Below, one piece after another: positions 47,831 to 60,432 of a DNA stretch of 64,000 nucleotides. The stretch covers positions 4,308,056 through 4,372,055 of the forward strand of contig CM055093.1 of NCBI GenBank assembly GCA_029204225.1. The letters run 5' to 3'. Origin of the DNA: Diphasiastrum complanatum. Lineage: Eukaryota; Streptophyta; Lycopodiopsida; Lycopodiales; Lycopodiaceae. The position numbers and the translations under genes are program-made. Each line of letters starts with the position of its first letter. Position 1 is the stretch's first letter. The notes beneath the pieces were generated by a model that did not search any database, was not told the origin of the DNA, and saw nothing but the letters and a program-made list of their open reading frames with translations.

Positions 47831-49582
47831 ACTAAAGCAGGATGAAATTTTAAAAATCATGTTCTCCGCCATGTCTCTGCTGTCATCTCCTCTTCACAAG
47901 GGTGTGATGCTAGAAAAGTCTCAAGGAGGAACATTAAGCTCAAGTAGGTATGGCTTCCTTATATAAAAGTGGGCCACAGAGTCAATACATAGGCCACAAA
48001 GTCAAGATCCGAAAAGAGTGAAAAATACTACCCAAGAAGGCATAATTTTTTTTTTAGTATCTTAAAATGGTTAAGGATGATGCTAGATCTCTTCTATGCA
48101 CCCCCCCCCCCCCCCCCCCCCCCCATGTAATCACAAATAAATTGGAAGCTCTATTGCATGCTTTGATGCATCCAAGAATGTACAATATGTGACACACTCT
48201 AAGGCCTTCAATGAACTCTTCATTTTAGCTACGAACCCTATTGAAGCTCAAGTTTAAGGGACATGCATTCGTAGGATCTTGCATGGCTATGTTGGCCAAC
48301 CCTAGAAGCTTAAAATTGTTTGTAGAATAATATATTCCGACTTATTTTAAGACTCATTTGCTCATTTGATAGAAGAGAGTGAGAACCTTCTATTCTTATG
48401 TGGGAGTGATTTCCTCCATCTTTTGTTGTTGTGTATATATATAATTGTATGCATCTTTACATGTGTTGAATTATCATGAGTTTTTTGAAAAACATAAAGA
48501 TACTTTCAAGTTTTGAAAAGTTATTCATCAAAGATCTTCTTGTTTAATGAAGTTCTTTTTAGCTTTGTCGTGAGCAACTCAATAAGCTATTGTGATTGTG
48601 ATGATTTGCTAAAAGTTGACATGTCACTCCTAGGTGAGCATTACAATGAGTTTTTTTAAGCAATCTTTGTTTTTTGAGTTACTAGTGATTTGAATGCCAT
48701 GTGCATGGCAAAGCTTATCGCGATATATCAATCACTTTCTTTTGAATTCTTATGTTCCTAGTCCCTACTTACCCATGTGCACAATTTGAATCAAACTATG
48801 GAGTGTGAGAATGCTTTTTTCCACCATCTTGTATTCTTGTGTGTGTAAATGATTTCCCCAATCGTTTGTGAGTGTGTGAGAATTATAGAATGGTAACAGA
48901 AAAATGGTGCATGAAGTAAATGGATCAATGAGCATTCTGGAATTAAAGAAATGCTCAGCAACATATTACATGATCTTTGGAGCTATCTTCCAAATATTTT
49001 AGTGTATACATAAGCTTGCATGTAGAACAAAACAGGATATCCCCACCTTTTGTATTATATCGACATTCAGTTCTTTTGATTCTCAAAGAAATATGTCTAC
49101 TCTAGTTTCTTCTTGATTGAAACATGTGTGTGATTGAGTTCTGGGTATGCTTATCCTTGGCCACTATGACTGAACTTGATGATGCAAAAGCATTTGAAGC
49201 TTGAATAGTACAGATAGTTAAAGCAGTTTATGTTTATTATCAGATCAGATCTGTTCAAAATGGCTTCTGAAACAGGTACAACATATATCATCTCAACTGT
49301 TCATGTGCAATTGTGGAAGATCTCAGGCTTTGTCAAAAAAATGGAATACGATCACACAATTCGTGAGCACGGAGTAAGAGACTGAAATAATTCTCTAACA
49401 AAGATTTAACTGCAGCTATCAAGATATCAAGATCATAAGCTCTAATTTGAAACATGAAAGTCTGTTCATGCATTTGCACTATGTTTGAAGGTAGTAATTT
49501 CACAGCATTCTGAAGTTGTAGCTCATTATAGCAAGATACCTTATCAGGGAAGACTGATGCGCCAGAGGAGATAAGCCATCTC
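47831..49582. other. Unclassified spacer
   Basis: No gene recognised. It holds the poly-C run at 48101-48124 and two similar 'gtgagaaccttctattcttatgtg...gtgatttcc' / 'gtgtgagaatg...tgtattcttgtgtg...gatttcc' stretches near 48380 and 48800. A minus-strand open frame at 49599-49333 lies in the presumed 3' end of the trihelix transcript and has no known motif. Confidence 0.45.
48101..48124. repeat. Poly(C)24 tract
   Basis: Twenty-four consecutive C on the plus strand, poly(G) on the other. Such runs can form quadruplex structures and are prone to length errors in sequencing. Confidence 0.95.
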
Positions 49583-49588
49583 TTTATT
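49583..49588 (-). terminator. Polyadenylation signal of the trihelix gene
   Basis: AATAAA on the minus strand about 195 bases after the stop codon of exon 2 (49781-49783), in a U-rich context. It is the first such motif I see downstream and suits the 3' end of this transcript. Confidence 0.5.
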
Positions 49589-49780
49589 TGTGAAAACATC
49601 CATAATGAGCTTCAATCAAAGAAAATGTTCCTAGTATGTTGGATCTGTTCTCCAAATGCAATTGGTTGGCATGTTACAAACTTGATCTAAGCGCTAGTAG
49701 CAATGCATGCAAGGTTCAGAGAAAACTAGATCTAAAATTTGACAGCCATTGCCTAAGTAAAGTTCAGAAAGCCATCCTAG

Positions 49781-51389
49781 TTATGTCACAGTGAAAGAGT
49801 CTATGTCGTTTTTATCTCTTGTGGATGGCAATGTATGCTCACTGCCAGCTTCAAGATCACTTGCCTGTCTAGTATCTTGATCCATCATCTCCTGTTGTTC
49901 AGTATTATCTTCAAATTCGCTCAGGTTCTGCATCTCTAAGAATCCTTTGTCCAGACCCTCCAGTTTGTGAGATTTGCTGTTGATGCCAGGAAACATGTCG
50001 TTGCCGTTCAAACTATCAAAAGCCAAATCAAGGGACGCAGCGCTGATACCAGTATTCGCATCAGCCGCCAAAGAAAGCTCATCATTTCCACCGGATTGCT
50101 CCCTATCTCCATCAGGATCGCCATTTTCTGGATCAACAGACAAATTTTTAACGTTGGCACCATCGCTCGGAATCTCTTCCTCTGCAACAGCATCTACATT
50201 TGTCGCATCTGCATTTGGCACTATTACCAATATGTCCTCGTCGCATTCAGCACGGGCAGCTTGAGCGGTGTCTTCGTTACTGCCGACGCCTGCTTTCTCT
50301 GGCAGCTCATCTGTTGGATCTCCAGATTTGATTAGCTTGCTGCTTGGTGAAACAAGAACACCTTTACGATAGAGATCATCAAGCTGGTTAAAATACTGGC
50401 AAGTCTTTGCATTTTCAGAACGCTTTCTGGAGCTATCTTTCGATTTTCTGAAATATTTGTTGATGTTCTCCCATTTCTCTTTGCATCTTTTTGCGTTGCG
50501 ATTGTACCCTAAACGCGTCATGCCTGCGGCAACCTCCTCCCACAGAGAACCTTTCGGGCCAGCATCCTGAAACTTGGGCTCCAGATTACCTCGGACCCGT
50601 ATCAGAGCTTGTACTTCAGTTTTCGGCCATCTCCGGTTTGGATCGGATTGATCCTTCTCTTGTTCTTCTTGCGTTTGCATAGGATCAGAAGTGGAAAGCG
50701 GAGGCGCTGCATCAGGGAGCTGCACTTTCTGACCACTGATCCGCTGCATATAAGCTACAAGAGCTGAATTTCTAGTCACAGCGAGAGCATGCTCCTGCGC
50801 TCGGAGTTCATACTCCCTATTCAAGCGTGCAGTTTCCTGTCTCTTCCAGGCTTCTTCTCTGACAAACCGATCCTGTTCTCGACGCTCTAGGACATCAAAG
50901 AACTTACGCTGCAATTCTTCCTGTCTTTTAAAGAATTTCTTCAGAATTTTCTCAAACAGCACCATCCTTTTACCCCATAGTTTGCGTTTCCTTTTCCTGC
51001 TGTCTGTATAATCCATATCACCTGGTTCATCATACTCCTCCTCAGAGGTTTCAGATGACAAATTCACATCATAACCAGTAATTATTTCCAGTGGCCTCTG
51101 AGCAGAAGATCCTCCTTCAGCTACTCGATCAATAGTTCCTTCTTTAAGCTTGAAAAGACTCCCACCCATGCCCACCTCAGCTCCTTTTCCATTCTCTCCA
51201 CCAGCTCTTGCGCCATTGTTCATATCACTGCCATATAAGGCCTCCAATTCAGCAAAGAACCTGTAGTTCTTTCCATCTTGTCTTCCAGCTCTTCCTTCCT
51301 TGGTTTTTTTGTAGTATTTGTAGATGTTTTCAAACTTTTCCTTGCATTTTCTGCCATTTCTAAGGCCATATCCTTGCTCTGACAGTTTC
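49781..51389 (-). CDS. GT-2-like trihelix transcription factor, exon 2
   Basis: Encodes residues 206-741 of a two-domain trihelix (GT) factor, a plant nuclear protein that binds GT promoter elements. The acceptor ttgcttttcag|GAAACTG at 51390/51389 completes the split Arg codon of exon 1, giving EEVSR-KLSEQGYG. It finishes the first trihelix domain (to ~258; KCKEKFENIYKYYKKTKEG, RFFAELEAL), then a basic nuclear-signal-like RKRKRK (337-342), a long charged helix typical of GT-2 proteins (~341-425; KKFFKRQEELQRKFFDVLER), and the second trihelix (~457-546; RRWPKTEVQALIRVRGNLEP, WEEVAAGMTRLGY, RCKEKWENINKYFRKSKD). The C-terminus is acidic. Stop TAA. Closest in architecture to GT-2/GTL1/DF1; I do not assign an orthologue. 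Confidence 0.95.
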
Positions 51390-51700
51390 CTGAAAAGCAA
51401 GGCATGACGACCAACAAACCCAGTTCATGTTCTAGCACAATTTCCTGAAAAGCAAGTTATAAAACCCAAAAACCCAATTCATGATTCCATTACAATTTCC
51501 TGAGAGGCAAGGCATAACAACCCACAAACCGAATTCATGTTTCTATCACAATTTCCTGAAAAGCAAGGCTTAACAAGCAAATCATGAATCTATGACAGTT
51601 TCCTAAAAAGCGAGGCATAACAACCCACAAATTATTCTATCACAATTTCCTGAAAAGCAAGGCATAATAACCCACAAATCCAATTCATTTTTCTATCACC
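51383..51700 (-). repeat. Six tandem copies of the exon 2 splice acceptor
   Basis: The motif 'ca[a/g]tttcct[g/a]a[a/g]a[a/g]gc' on the plus strand recurs at 51383, 51438, 51493, 51549, 51596 and 51643 (spacing 55, 55, 56, 47, 47), with shared 'aaggcataacaacccacaaa' and 'ttcatg...ctatcaca' between. On the gene strand each copy reads a pyrimidine-rich ...TTTTCAG|GAAA (TAG in one), so it resembles the authentic 3' splice site, which is the copy at the exon edge. The array lies at the 3' end of the trihelix intron and overlaps exon 2 by 7 bases. Confidence 0.85.
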
Positions 51701-52879
51701 ATAAGCATATATGTTGTTTTGTGTGTTGGGTGCCAAGCACTGAATCACAACATTGATCATAAACCTGTTGTTAAGTGAGAAAAAAATAAGCCAAACATAT
51801 AGAAAAGTACAAGACAAATGTAGACTATTTTTTTTTGTTTTGCAATGATATTCTTAGCACTGGCAGTTCATTACGTGTAATATTTGCGAACTCCATCCAC
51901 ATTGCACATTGTAAGGCACAATCAAGTTTGAGCCATTGGTCTCGTAGACGTTTGGGATCCCAGGCTGGGTCTAAATTGCCCTAGGCAGCAGTTATCCAAT
52001 CCAACACTCTTATCCAATTTGGCTACTGGGTGGGGGGACAACATTTATCCAATTCAACACTCTTATCCAATTTGGCTAATGTGGGGGGCCAGATTTAGAC
52101 ATGTGAAATGTGGGGGACAGATTTAGACGTTTTTCACATGATCAATGCTTAACTGGTGTAGTTGCCTTCTTATGTGCATATTCAAACAAGTCATTCATGC
52201 ATTGTAATGCACTTGCATTCTAATTTGCCCCTTATCTTTCACTCTCATTTATTCTTCATTGTCAAATGTATGGTTTATGAATCGTTTCTTATGCTTCACT
52301 ACATTTTGATTACAAATTTTCGACTTTGAAGCTTGAATCACCTCCATTGAGCTACTTGTAAAAGGTTTCTTTGCAATGGACTTCACTCAGCATTTGTATG
52401 TTTTCTAGGCCATGATGGCAAAGGTTTTGTAGATAGAGCTTTTATAATGCACAATTGTACATAATACTCTCCAATAATTTCCTTCTAAACAAGTTGATGT
52501 GAAATATCAAAAGCATGATATAATCACATTCAATTGCTGTAAAACGAAAAAACAATGATTGCGACTTTAAATAATTAGAAGAAACCAATTCTAATGCTCA
52601 AAACTCACCTAAGAGCGACACCCCAACTTTTAACAAATCATCACAATAGCTTAGCACTATAGCGGCAAAGATAAAAATGACATGACTTATTTTTTCTAGC
52701 TCCAAATAGCACGCCAAATTAACATATTATATTTAGAAATTTTACCGTTGAATTCAAATCGGTTAGTTAGCAAGCTCATTGCTTGCTCTATACTTTGTTA
52801 GCAGGGCAATGCATGAGAATGAGTTATATCAAATTGATGGATATCAAATAGCATCACACAACATACACACCTAATCATG

Positions 52880-52958
52880 TGTTTAGGAACTATATATATG
52901 TAGAGAGAGAGAGAGAGAGAGTTTAGGAACTATATATATGTAGAGAGAGAGAGAGAGA
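52880..52958. repeat. 40-bp tandem duplication with GA run
   Basis: 'gtttaggaactatatatatg' followed by 'tagagagagagagagagag' occurs twice in tandem. It lies within the trihelix intron. Confidence 0.9.
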
Positions 52959-54234
52959 GAATCAACACCATGGTCATATCCCAAAAGTTGAGGCCGCAAC
53001 CAAAGAACAATGCTACATGTTAAGATCACCTAATCACTTTCAAACCAAATTTGTGTGGACCATGAAGTCATACATGAAAACAACAAGAGAAGTAAATAAT
53101 CTTCAAGCGGCCTTGTTTTTTAGTGCCACTTATCAAAACAACTAGTGATAATATAGAAGGTTCAATGAAATATATTGGAGTATGCTAAGAGATATGAGTG
53201 ACATCTTTCAATTTTGGCCTCACCTTGTAAAGAAAAACTACAACTTAGAAGTTTTATCTCCAATTCTTGCAAGGCACACTTTGCTTCCAATTGTTGAAAA
53301 TCTACTTTCTATCAAGGTGGGAAACGTTCTCAGATAACCTTTTTTCAATTTTGGATTAAACTAGAGAATTGAAGGCTTGAGCCCCATTCATACTTGTCTC
53401 AAAGTTTGCTAGTCTAAATATACATGGCCTTTGCCATTGTCTTAAAAGAAGCATCCCTCATTCTAGAAATGTCAATATGACACTTGAAAATAGTTGTAAA
53501 TGGATATATGTAACTACCTAAGGTGCTTAGTTCCTAGGTATAATTACAACTAAATTCACAGGTCAATGCCATATAAACACCTTTGAGTATCAAATAACAT
53601 ATATACACTAATTTTGTTTCATTGAGTTGGTTACTGGTTGGTTTTAGTGGGATTTCTTAACATAATGGTTGTGTAATCTTAAGTATGTCAGGCTACTTTG
53701 AGAGTTTGTATGTCCCATATTGACGGAAAAAATTAAGATTTTCATGAACAGCTTTTGGTCATTGGAAGAAACTTGTAAGAGTTTCACTTATTTGTTAGCA
53801 AGAAGGTTGATAACATAAAAGAATAGAGGTTTTGTTGCCAATAGCAAAATTTAGGCTTTAAAACATCATATGACTTCAAATTTTCTTGCAAGTGTGTGCA
53901 AATAACACCATAATCTAACATTAAATTTTTATTGTTGGTGACAACTAGTGGAAATTAGTTAGTTGGAGTAGTTGTAATTATATGATTAGTTTTGTAAATC
54001 ACAAGGGAGAACAGATTATTTTGAAAAGGGAAAAGTAGGAATTTCTATTCTCAATAAATAATTTAAGTAGAAAAGAAAAAAATCATCCCTTGTTGTCAAG
54101 GCCAACAAAGTAGTCTACAAGTTTCCAATGCCACCATTAGAAGTTTCAAGCTCCATCATAGTTTTAAGAAAAAGTAGTATGTGACATGATGAGTGAAACA
54201 TCCCACATGGATTTTTTATAAAATTAATAAAAGG

Positions 54235-54403
54235 TCACATGGATCTTGAGTTTATGGGGTCCATATCTTAAATGCTTCTTGGTTTCCAAGGGGAGGCTTG
54301 AACCTGGGACCAATATCTTAAATGCTTCTTGGTTTCCAAGGGGAGGCTCGAACCTGAGACCAAAGAAACTTTGGATGTCAAGCTAACCAACTGAGCCAAC
54401 CCC
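54235..54403 (-). mobile_element. tRNA-derived SINE in the trihelix intron
   Basis: The minus strand starts GGGGTTGGCTCAGTTGGTTAGC at 54403, which contains a pol III box A, and has a box B GGTTCGAGCCTCC at 54354-54342, about tRNA spacing. A second box B-like GGTTCAAGCCTCC at 54304-54292 lies in a tandem duplicate of about 50 bp. The head resembles a tRNA but the anticodon arm does not fold convincingly, so this is a SINE rather than a tRNA gene. It is in the same orientation as the host gene. No clear tail or target duplication is seen. Confidence 0.6.
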
Positions 54404-54914
54404 ATATGGAATCCAATATCTTAAATGAAACAATCCAAACATAAAGGATTCAATCAAAATAATAATGTAAGAGTAGGAAACAATAAAGGGTGTCCAAAAA
54501 GTCATATAATAATTGTTGTACTAATTTATAAGTTGAATCAAATAATATGTCATGTCATATACAGTTATTATGATGAAAGCAATAACATATGTACCCTTGG
54601 TCATAAGACCTATTAAATGATGATTCATATGCAAATGATATTTTCCTAACATATTGCGCACTTTTTCAATTAGAGCGTAGACACACAAGATAATTGATTG
54701 GCTTAAAAAACTCATTTTCCTCCACATACAGTTGTGGGCCATATGACAACAAATTTATTTCCAAGTTATTTTGGTGATAAAGAAAAGTAATTCCAATTGA
54801 TCCACGTAAATTTTCATGTAGGTGATTATAAGATGAATGCTTGATATAGAATACAACATGTGGGATCACAAAGTCCAGACAAGGAACTCCACACACACAC
54901 ACAAAATGCCACAA

Positions 54915-55110
54915 GCATATGCCACCTCATGCCTACTTAGGCAATCCCTATCGCAAGCCTTACACAAGTTTACACAACTACACATAAGCCAAAATAATTA
55001 CCAATTTTCATCATAGGCATATGCCACCTCATGCCTACTCATGCAATCCTTACCACAAGCCTTACAAAAGCCTATACAACTACACAAGAGCCAATATAAC
55101 AAGACCAATT
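54915..55110. repeat. ~100-bp tandem duplication
   Basis: 'catatgccacctcatgcctact' followed by '[t/c]aggcaatcc' and 'caagccttac' occurs at 54917 and about 55018, each followed by 'acaactacac' and 'ccaatttccatcata'-like sequence. Intronic, non-coding. Confidence 0.75.
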
Positions 55111-56032
55111 TCCATCATAAAAGATAACAATTAAGCTGAAAAGTCACTTTTAATGTGATCAGTATGCAATAATAAGTTACTATCCTAGTTGGGAGGACTT
55201 TTGTGAGATCACTTCATTTCTCTTTGGTAGGCCCAACATGAACCAAGGAAAAACAACACAAGTTGATGATTTAAGGATAAAGATGAAGTGGAGATACAAA
55301 ACTAACTCGTTTGTCATCGTTGACTTCAACTACAAACAACAATCACAAAGAAATAGATCTCATCAATGATTGAAGCATAGTTGCTCCGCGGAAAGATGCT
55401 AGTTGAAAATTAACACTTGAAGTATGCTAACTTTTTCATAGTTAAAGTCCTACCAAAAACTTTAACAAAAAGATCTAATTTGGCTTGCCTTAGAGCAAGA
55501 TCCAAACTAATGTGAACAAAGTCATTATTTAACCCACTCCCTTTGGACTTTTTCACCAAGAGAAAACTAGTTGACTTAGATAAATAAGTTTGAGAAAGTC
55601 TAGACGTTTCAACAAAGGTACAAAAACTGGTCATACGAGATGCACATGGAAATAAATCATGCATATATTTGGCCACTTATGCACAAAAAGTATTTTGATT
55701 TTGGTAGGTAAATCATAATAGCATACTAATTTGTAGCTAGATATCATCTTGTTCAACATAATGAGTGGCTTTTCTTTTGCACACTCATGGTAAAAGAATG
55801 ATCTTAGGACTTTGAAATCAAACAATAAGTAGATCATAAGTATGCATAGGAGAAAGGCTGGTCCCTACAATTAAAATAAGGGGGGAATTATGAGAGAATT
55901 TAAATATTCTTTTTCTATAAGAAGTTATCTCATTTTGGATCTGGTTTCATGGGTTATGATCTCAATTTCAATTTGCATGGAGGAAATGTACATAACAAAG
56001 AATGCAATTATTGTTTCGACAGTGGGTATCAA

Positions 56033-56310
56033 CTGCTTGAAGTTGATGCTAGAACTAATAATCCAATCAGTTGAAGCTAAAATCAATGAAGTCATGCATG
56101 CCATGGGTAGAAGAAAGCTTATGATGCTTATAGTATATTATATATCTATTTGTGATATTAGAACATACTCAAATTCACAAACTTGATTTGAGAAGTCAAT
56201 GATTGCTTGAAGTTGAAGCTACAACTAATTAGCTAATTGAAGCTAAAATCAAGCCCAGTAAGTCTCAATGTCATGCAGTGGTAAAGAGTAGAAGAAAGCT
56301 TTTGATGTTG
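56033..56310. repeat. ~170-bp tandem duplication
   Basis: 'tgcttgaagttgatgctagaac' and 'gttgaagctaaaatcaatgaag' at 56033-56090 recur at 56203-56260, both followed by 'gtcatgca' and 'gtagaagaaagctt'. Intronic, non-coding. Confidence 0.7.
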
Positions 56311-57154
56311 ATAGATAAAGGTTGGCTCCATTGAAGGCCATGGTAGTAGTGTGATGTAGAATGGTGATGTTCCGTGGGAGTTAATATTCATGGAATACAA
56401 AAATTGTCTTGCAAGATAAGTTGCTAATCAACAAGCCTAGACGGTATTATGTGTCTAAATTTAAAGTTTTGAAAGCTATCAACAATTTTTGCTTTCAAAA
56501 AATGTAAGCAAATTCTGATGGAGTGCATGGTGGTGATACTTGGTTACAAGCTTCTCATTCACTTTAGTGCCATGTATACATATTGTTTCATCTTCCACTT
56601 GGGTTCAAAATTATTTTGAGATGAATGAGATTCCTACATGACAAATAATAGTGGAATTGGTGGTGCATCTCACTCTCTTACTACTTATCAACCATCAATC
56701 ACTACAAATGGGTATGTAGTCCCATCTTTCATGTTATGTTTTTTTATTCAAAAGACAACATCTACAACGATAGCTTATCTATGAGCAAACAACCACCTTT
56801 CAAGGCAATCAAATGGTTAATTGAGCTTTATTGCTCTCAAGTAAATGTGATTAATAATAACATGGAAGATTTTACGAGATGGTTTTCTTATGTTCCATTT
56901 GCAATGGAAGACCTTTTGTGCAATAAAATTATTTGTTTGATATTCAAATATACCAATTTTTTTTTTCAATTGATAGCTTAGATAACTTGAAGTCCAAGCC
57001 TAGGTTGAATCATCTTTTCTTGCCGGAACTTATATATATTTTTTGTCTAAAATTTAGTGAGCTCTATGGAAATGATTTTCTTGCTTTGTGCTGGGATGAC
57101 TTTTCAATAGTCTCTCTATTTTAAAACATGCATGATGTGGAAACTCAATATATC

Positions 57155-57240
57155 ATAGCTTGATGGTGTAGTGATAAAGTTGCCGCATTACTCACATACA
57201 TAGAAGCTTGAAACTTAGGCTTTTGAACTCCTGCTATAGA
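57155..57240 (+). mobile_element. Possible second tRNA-like SINE head
   Basis: 'gcttgatggtgtagtgataaag' resembles a box A (TGGTGTAGTGA) and 'ggcttttgaactcctgc' a decayed box B, about 60 bases apart. The match is loose and no tail or duplication is visible, so this remains tentative. Confidence 0.25.
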
Positions 57241-60087
57241 TATAAGAGTTTAGAGCATCCAGTAAGAGCATATTCATTCCCTCCATCGATGCTCGCCACT
57301 AGAAATAACCATACCAAGATGCCATTTAATGATTCAGATTTTCCTATTGGTGATCCAAATAAAGCTATTGGTTATATGGCCATTTGTGTATCTTCTATTC
57401 ATAACCATTCATTTGCAACAACTCCCTTAGCTAATTTATCCATTGTATCTACTATTTTACTTCTCTTTCCATATCAAACTTAATACTATGGAACCTAATG
57501 TAGATATAGGCAATGATGACAATTTACATGGTTGACGCCAAATTCCAACATGAGTGAGGAGGAAGCTTAGTGAAAGGCCTTGGTCAAACTAATTAGACAC
57601 TTCACAAGTTCTAACAATCTCAAAACCTTTAGTGTAGATGCTTACTAGGGTGACTAATCTTATTGGGGTTGAGCCTTCAACATGCATGAAGCATCCTGAA
57701 TGAAAAAAAGGTGTAGCTTGAATTAAGTTGGATAAAAATATAGGAATTCACTATAACAATTACACACTGAAGAGTATGAGTTTGAGTATATTCTATTCAT
57801 CTACATACATGCTCAAACTCACATAAGAGTGACACCTCAACATCTTTTAGCAATTAGTCACAATAGCTTACCGCTATTATGGCAAAGCTAATAGAAGTTA
57901 CATGAATATTTTTTACCCCTGAGTAGGGTTTTAAACAAAGAAAAGATTGAATATAAAGTGATTATTCAACCACAAAATATGTTAATGAGAATAATTTTTG
58001 AGAAATACAAATGAAAGCTGGAAAAACAATAAGAATGTTGGTGTCTCTTTGTTACTTTCTCATTTGAACGAGGAAAAACAGTAGAAGGCTCAAAGAAAAA
58101 CAAAATTTCTTATAAAACTTATGAAGAGATTCCTTCTTAGCATACATGGTGCATTTATGATAGGAAGAAAGAGAGAGGATTTTTCATGCTCACAATTACA
58201 TAGTCTAATACTTTAGCCCTATGTTCAAATGAAATAATATGGAATCATGAAGACCTCTCTATGTAGCGCTTGAAATCAATATTCTTTTCGTTGTAGAACT
58301 AAAGATGGACATTAGAAAATGTCTAAGGAAAATCCAAATGCCTACATAAATAGTTTAGCCCATCATTCAAAAATAAAGACAACAATTTGCCAAACAGAAT
58401 ATCATGAGAGATCCAGGCATTGTTATTGAAGGATAATGAAATTGCAACAGAAGAAGTAATCACAATGATGTGACCGACCTATTAAGAATATATGGATTTT
58501 CCTTAAGAAATTTGACATTGAACATAAGCTATTTTTCCGTCTTTTTCATCTTTTTCTAAGACTATGTTAGGATTTGCATAAATGCAAATGAGGACTAGAT
58601 CCCTGTTGCATAGGCAAAATATTACATCTCACTCCATTCCTCACCACAACTGATTATGATGTCATGTTATGTTAAAAGTGCTATGATTCTCTAGTTAGCC
58701 TACGCATCATTATAGACAAAAGACATTGAAATCAATAGGAAGAGCTTATCTCTTGAAATGCTTTGAAACATAAACAAATATATTGCATAACTAATTAGTG
58801 TGCCATCTATAGATATTCTTATCTTAATGAACAATGAAGCCATGTATTGTGGTTGGCCATCTTTTTGTAAGCTTGAATGAGATTCGCTCTTTGATGAGTT
58901 GTTTGTGGAAGTATTTGACCTTGCCATGCAACTAGGTAGGGCGGGCCCAATGCCAAATGAGAGAGAGAGAGAGAGAGAGAGACCAAATCAAACCCCTCTA
59001 TCAAGCTAGAAGTAGTGTTGCTTAAGAAAAAGATTAATAAATACTCCAAGAATTACCATATACTTCTCCAATTACATACTCCACATAGTTGTTACCCCTC
59101 TTGCTACAGGTAAAGTTCAATATAGTGTGAAATCAGAATGACACCTTGTTCCAATGTGACCAAAATTGGTTGTTGTCATGCATTTATAAGAATAGGCTAT
59201 ATAATGTGAACAAAATATCCCTCATATTTATATTGGAAACACATCATGACCTTGCAAATGTAAATAGAAGTCAACGAGCTCATCTAAACTATTTTTTCAT
59301 CTGAACAAAGAATATTAGAATATTATGGGTGGGTTCCTTTTGGTGTAAACTTTTAGGAGCAACTTTGGTGAAGACAAGGTGATATACCTGCCGTACTTAT
59401 CCAAAATCTGAAAGCCGTCCTTCAAATAATCATACCATCATACACTAAGGCTTGTAGTAAAAAGGCATCATAAGCTATGCACGTCTTAATTTAAAGGTTT
59501 CTTAAAGCAATTCAATCCCAAAAAAGGTTTCAACTCTTGGTCTTTGGCTTTAACTTGGAGCAACAGCTTCTTTGGCTTTAATATGGAGCAATAGCTGAAT
59601 AGTTGAAAAAGCTTAAGGCTCTTACAAACAAATATTTTAGAGAGGAAATGGAAGGATTGTATCAGAAGAAAATTAGAAAGGTTACATATAGTAACACAAC
59701 AACTATCATCGTGCTAATTATGTTTGAGAGTAGAATTGATACACAAGAATCAAATGAGAAATACTCACGTCCCTACAGAAGAAAGAGGAAATCTTACATT
59801 CTGTCATAATATAATTTTCAACTCCAAAACAGCTAATTCCTTCAAAAATCAGAAGAGGACCTTCATAAAAAAGTATGATGTGAGGAGAGCTGATTAAAAG
59901 TTGTAGTACTGGTTGTAGCATTTGATTATAATAGCGGTGGAAGCTGCATAGTGAAGCAGATTAAATTCCCCAAGAATTCTGACTATATGTAGATGAATAT
60001 CCAGCGACACAACAACATATCCAAAAAAAAGTATTGAAGACGAGTATGGTACCTTTTCAGTTTCAGATGAAAGTAAGTTCGGAAAGT

Positions 60088-60091
<4 letters not shown>

Positions 60092-60161
<70 letters not shown>
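60092..60161. repeat. (TC)n microsatellite, ~70 bp
   Basis: TC array in the trihelix intron, about 270 bases from the splice donor. On the gene strand it is (GA)n. Confidence 0.95.
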
Positions 60162-60164
<3 letters not shown>

Positions 60165-60310
60165 TACGTCAAAATCAAAAATCGCTTGTCCTGGGATCAC
60201 GTTATGTGATCTGGGTTCCAAGCCTTTTCTGTTATAGATAAAGGTTCTAGAAAATCTTGAAAACTTAGATTTGCAGGTGCAGATGTAGACGTTATCAATT
60301 TGAAGCACAC

Positions 60311-60412
<102 letters not shown>

Positions 60413-60432
60413 AAGAGCAGCAGGAAAAGTAC

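Noticed and set aside
49333..49599. 88-codon minus-strand frame downstream of the trihelix stop
   Set aside because: It falls over the probable polyadenylation site, has no known motif and no promoter of its own. Most likely chance within the 3' region.
49967..50335. Plus-strand frames opposite trihelix exon 2
   Set aside because: Shadows of the real minus-strand coding sequence.
51383..51700. CRISPR-like appearance of the regularly spaced repeats
   Set aside because: The DNA is clearly plant nuclear, the 'spacers' are similar to each other, and the array is a tandem duplication of a splice-site region.
54335..54403. Functional tRNA gene
   Set aside because: Boxes A and B fit, but the anticodon arm and acceptor pairing are not convincing and a tandem copy of the distal part follows; a SINE explains it better.
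55890..57124. Short intronic frames (98, 81 and 63 codons)
   Set aside because: A/T-rich, no domain, opposite to the host gene and overlapping tandem duplications.
57208..57483. 91-codon plus-strand frame in the intron
   Set aside because: No motif, overlaps a possible SINE head, opposite to the host gene, and has no supporting context.
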